Below are positions 6,790-9,156 of a DNA stretch of 9,156 bases, one piece after another. The notes beneath the pieces are model-generated. The model made no database searches. It was not told where the DNA came from and saw only the letters and a list, made by a program, of their open reading frames with translations. This DNA comes from Acidobacteriota bacterium (lineage in GTDB: Bacteria > Acidobacteriota > UBA890), in contig JADFNY010000123.1 in assembly GCA_022563115.1 (NCBI GenBank), positions 1-9,156 on the forward strand, written 5' to 3'. Within the stretch, counting starts at the first letter, position 1. Every line of letters starts with the position of its first letter. The position numbers and the translations under genes are program-made.

Positions 6790-8222
6790 ACGCACCCGTG
6801 CACCGCGAAGAGAACACCCAGGCGGCCTGGCAGGACCGCAACGTCGTCGTCGTCGGCGCCGGCGTCAGCGGCCTTGCCGCCGCCCACCTGTTGCTCGACT
6901 GCGGCGCCCGCGTGACGCTGACCGACGCCCGATCGGAAAGCGAGATTCCCGAGGCCGTCGAGCTCACGGAGCGCGGCGTGACGCTGGTCGCCGGCGAGCA
7001 TCCACGTGGGCTGTGGACGGGCGTCGACACCGCCGTGTTCTCGCCCGGCATCCGGCCGGATGCTGCGGTCACGACCGCGGCGCAGGAAGCCGGGGTGACG
7101 ATCCTGGCGGAGATCGAGGTCGCCGCCGGCTTGACCGAGGCGCCGATGATCGCCATCACCGGATCCAACGGCAAGAGCACCGTAACCTCGATGCTCGGCG
7201 CGATCTTCGAAGAGGCCGGCCTCGCGGCGCCGGTTTGCGGCAACATAGGCCCCGCCCTCAGCGAAGCGGTGCGTGCGGAGCTCAACGGTGACAGCTACCC
7301 CGACGCCTACGTCGTCGAGGTGTCGTCGTTCCAGGCGCACGCTCTTCGCGACTTTCATCCGCGTTTCGCGGTGATCCTCAACATCCAGCCCGACCATCTC
7401 GACTGGCACGGATCGCTGGACGCCTACGCCGATGCGAAGTTGCGCCTCGCCCGCAACATGAACGCCGGCGATTGGTTGGTCTACAACGGAGACGATGCCG
7501 AGCTGACGTCGCGTCTGCCGCGAACCCCGGTCCGCTTGCTGCCCTTCACGTTCGAGCCGTATGAGCCGGCGCCGCCCGCCGCGTGGGTCGGCGACGGCAA
7601 GATCTGGTGGTGGGCCGGCGACCGGAAGGACGCGGTCATGGATGTCGCGGAGCTCCGTGTCATCGGCCGGCACAACCAGGTGAACGCCTGCGCCGCCGCC
7701 GCCGTCGCGTCGTTGCTCGGCGTGGCCCCCGAGCCGATCCGTGCCGCGCTGGCGAGCTACCGAGCGCTCGAGCACCGCATGGAGTATTGCGGCGAAATGG
7801 GCGGCGTCCGCTGCATCAACGACTCCAAGGCGACCAACGTCGACGCTGCGCTGGCGGCCCTGTCGGGCTTCGATCGGGGCGTTTGGCTCATTCTCGGCGG
7901 CCGCGACAAGGGGGCCGACTTCGGCAAGTTGTTGCCGGTGCTCGACGAGCGCATCGCCGCCGTCCTGCTGATCGGAGAGGCGAGCGATGCCATCGCCGCC
8001 GCCCTCGGCGACCAGATGAGCCTGCAGCGCTGCGAGACGATGGAACGCGCCGTCGCGCGTGCCCTCGACAAAGCAACCGCGGGCGACACGCTGCTGCTCT
8101 CCCCCGCTTGCACCTCATTTGACCAATACCCCAACTTCGAAGGCCGCGGCAGGCACTTCAAGGAGCTGGTGGCGGCGCGCACCGCCGCAGGTGGCCCCTC
8201 AGAGCACCCGATGGAGACCTAG
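6786..8222 (+). CDS. murD: UDP-N-acetylmuramoyl-L-alanine:D-glutamate ligase MurD
   Basis: MurD adds D-glutamate to UDP-MurNAc-L-Ala in the cytoplasm. The 478-residue product has a Rossmann-like UDP-binding domain with VVVVGAGVSGLAAA (20-33) and FSPGI (85-89), and an ATPase domain with the P-loop AITGSNGKST (123-132), CGNIG (151-155), EVSSFQ (178-183) and PDHLDWHGS (202-210). YADAK (214-218) follows, with Lys218 at the family's carbamylated position. The C-terminal domain has CINDSKATN (343-351), LGGRDKGADF (370-379) and LSPACTSFDQYPNFEGRG (438-455). The start is placed at ATG 6786, overlapping the mraY stop by 4 nt. The ribosome binding site is weak (gaag near 6776), so expression probably depends on coupling to mraY. 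The frame stays open upstream to 6150, but that stretch is the alternate frame of mraY and encodes Arg/Pro-rich junk. An extra ~16-residue N-terminal tail precedes the first strand. Confidence 0.96.
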   Translation: MNAPVHREENTQAAWQDRNVVVVGAGVSGLAAAHLLLDCGARVTLTDARSESEIPEAVELTERGVTLVAGEHPRGLWTGVDTAVFSPGIRPDAAVTTAAQEAGVTILAEIEVAAGLTEAPMIAITGSNGKSTVTSMLGAIFEEAGLAAPVCGNIGPALSEAVRAELNGDSYPDAYVVEVSSFQAHALRDFHPRFAVILNIQPDHLDWHGSLDAYADAKLRLARNMNAGDWLVYNGDDAELTSRLPRTPVRLLPFTFEPYEPAPPAAWVGDGKIWWWAGDRKDAVMDVAELRVIGRHNQVNACAAAAVASLLGVAPEPIRAALASYRALEHRMEYCGEMGGVRCINDSKATNVDAALAALSGFDRGVWLILGGRDKGADFGKLLPVLDERIAAVLLIGEASDAIAAALGDQMSLQRCETMERAVARALDKATAGDTLLLSPACTSFDQYPNFEGRGRHFKELVAARTAAGGPSEHPMET

Positions 8223-8224
8223 GA

Positions 8225-9156
8225 ATGGCAAGTCGCTGGTTGGCTATCGACAAACCGCTGTTCGCCACCTCCATCGCGATGATCAGTCTCGGCTTGCTGA
8301 TGGTGTATTCGTCGTCGTATCACCAATCGCAGCAAATCTACGGCAACGGCACCCACTACCTGTTCCGCCAGGCGTTCGCGGCGATGGTCGGAATCGCGGT
8401 CATGCTCCTGGCGCTGCGCATCGACTACCGGCTGTACAAGCAGCGCCCATTCGTCCTCTTCGCCGTGGGTACCACGCTGGCCATGCTGATCTTGGTGCTG
8501 ATCATCGGCAACGGTGAGGGAACGCGGCGCTGGCTATCGCTTGGGCCCCTGAACCTGCAGCCCTCGGAGATCGCCAAGTTGACGACAGTGCTGTTTCTGG
8601 CCGGCTATCTGACCCGCAAGGACGCCGAGATCAACGACTGGTGGAACGGCCTCTTCCCGGCCCTGGCGATGATCGGCTTGTTCGCGTTGCTCATCCTGCG
8701 GGAGCCCGACCTGGGTACCGCCGCGGTGGTGGTCGCGGCGGCCGGCGTCATGCTGATGGTTGCCGGCATGGCGTGGCGCTACATCGTCGGCTTCGGCACC
8801 CTCGCGGTGGCTCTGGTCAGCGCCCAGATCCTGACGACCGGGTACCAGACACGCCGCATCGTGGCGTTCCTGAACCCGTGGGCCGACCCTCTGGACGTCG
8901 GGTTTCAGACCGTCCAGTCGCTGATCGCCGTCGGCACCGGCGGAATCGTCGGCGCCGGCCTGGCGGAAGGCAAGCAGAAGCTCTCCTTCCTGCCCGAGCC
9001 CCACACCGACTTCATCTACGCCGTCATCGGCGAAGAGCTCGGCCTGGTGGGTTCGACCTTGGTGATCGCCGGCTTCCTGATGATCCTGTGGCGCGGCCTG
9101 CGGGCCGCGGTAATGGCGCCCGACAAGTTCGGCTTCTATCTCGGCGTCGGCTTGAC
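8225..9156 (+). CDS. ftsW: septal peptidoglycan glycosyltransferase FtsW (SEDS family), 5' part
   Basis: FtsW polymerises lipid II into glycan strands at the septum, working with FtsI. The frame is open from ATG 8225 to the window end, giving the first 310 residues of a protein usually about 370-420 long; the C-terminus is cut off. The visible part is strongly hydrophobic, with about eight membrane segments, for example 12-29, 50-64 and 77-94. It contains SEDS signatures: GTRRWLSLGPLNLQPSEIAK (99-118), REPDLGTA (159-166), NPWADP (217-222), GFQTVQSLIAVGTGG (226-240) and LPEPHTDFIYAVIGEELG (256-273). The Asp in HTDF (D262) corresponds to the essential SEDS aspartate. ATG 8225 lies 2 nt after the murD stop, with GGAG at 8213-8216 as ribosome binding site. 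RodA is the alternative family member, but position after murD makes FtsW far more likely. Confidence 0.95.
   Translation, partial: MASRWLAIDKPLFATSIAMISLGLLMVYSSSYHQSQQIYGNGTHYLFRQAFAAMVGIAVMLLALRIDYRLYKQRPFVLFAVGTTLAMLILVLIIGNGEGTRRWLSLGPLNLQPSEIAKLTTVLFLAGYLTRKDAEINDWWNGLFPALAMIGLFALLILREPDLGTAAVVVAAAGVMLMVAGMAWRYIVGFGTLAVALVSAQILTTGYQTRRIVAFLNPWADPLDVGFQTVQSLIAVGTGGIVGAGLAEGKQKLSFLPEPHTDFIYAVIGEELGLVGSTLVIAGFLMILWRGLRAAVMAPDKFGFYLGVGL

Noticed and set aside
6684..7775. Long reverse-strand open frame (363 codons) opposite murD
   Set aside because: It is antisense to an unmistakable murD in GC-rich DNA, where reverse frames stay open by codon bias. The product has no recognisable domain.

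Overview
This window is an ordinary dcw (division and cell wall) gene cluster from a high-GC bacterium. All genes are on the + strand, in the order rsmH (3' end only, reading frame broken) - ftsL - ftsI - murE - murF - mraY - murD - ftsW (5' part, cut by the window end). Gene order and product types point to a Gram-negative-type organism. MurE carries the DNPR signature of meso-diaminopimelate-adding enzymes. MraY is the roughly 360-residue form with a long N-terminal segment, as in Proteobacteria and Acidobacteria. FtsI ends without PASTA domains. The phylum cannot be fixed from the sequence; a deltaproteobacterial, acidobacterial or uncultured high-GC lineage would all fit.

Layout: 1-321 holds the C-terminal part of the 16S rRNA methyltransferase RsmH. 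It is intact from about 97 onward, but the preceding ~100 bases match RsmH only if at least two frame changes are allowed. 322-504 is a gene-free spacer with several inverted repeats. 505-2653 holds ftsL and ftsI, overlapping by 20 nt. 2654-2748 is a short spacer holding two perfect tandem stem-loops. 2749-9156 is a tight run of murE, murF, mraY, murD and ftsW, with junctions ranging from ATGA overlaps to 1-2 nt gaps.

How the genes work together: MurD adds D-Glu to UDP-MurNAc-L-Ala, MurE adds meso-DAP and MurF adds D-Ala-D-Ala in the cytoplasm. MraY transfers the finished phospho-MurNAc-pentapeptide to undecaprenyl phosphate, giving lipid I. FtsW polymerises the later product lipid II into septal glycan, FtsI cross-links it, and FtsL is part of the divisome subcomplex that activates FtsW-FtsI. 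The expected next genes (murG, murC, murB/ddl, ftsQAZ) lie beyond the window.

I found no mobile element, CRISPR array, tRNA/rRNA or novel gene system. The points worth a second look are the broken rsmH reading frame, the structured rsmH-ftsL spacer and the twin hairpins between ftsI and murE. All reverse-strand open frames appear to be shadows of the high-GC + strand genes.
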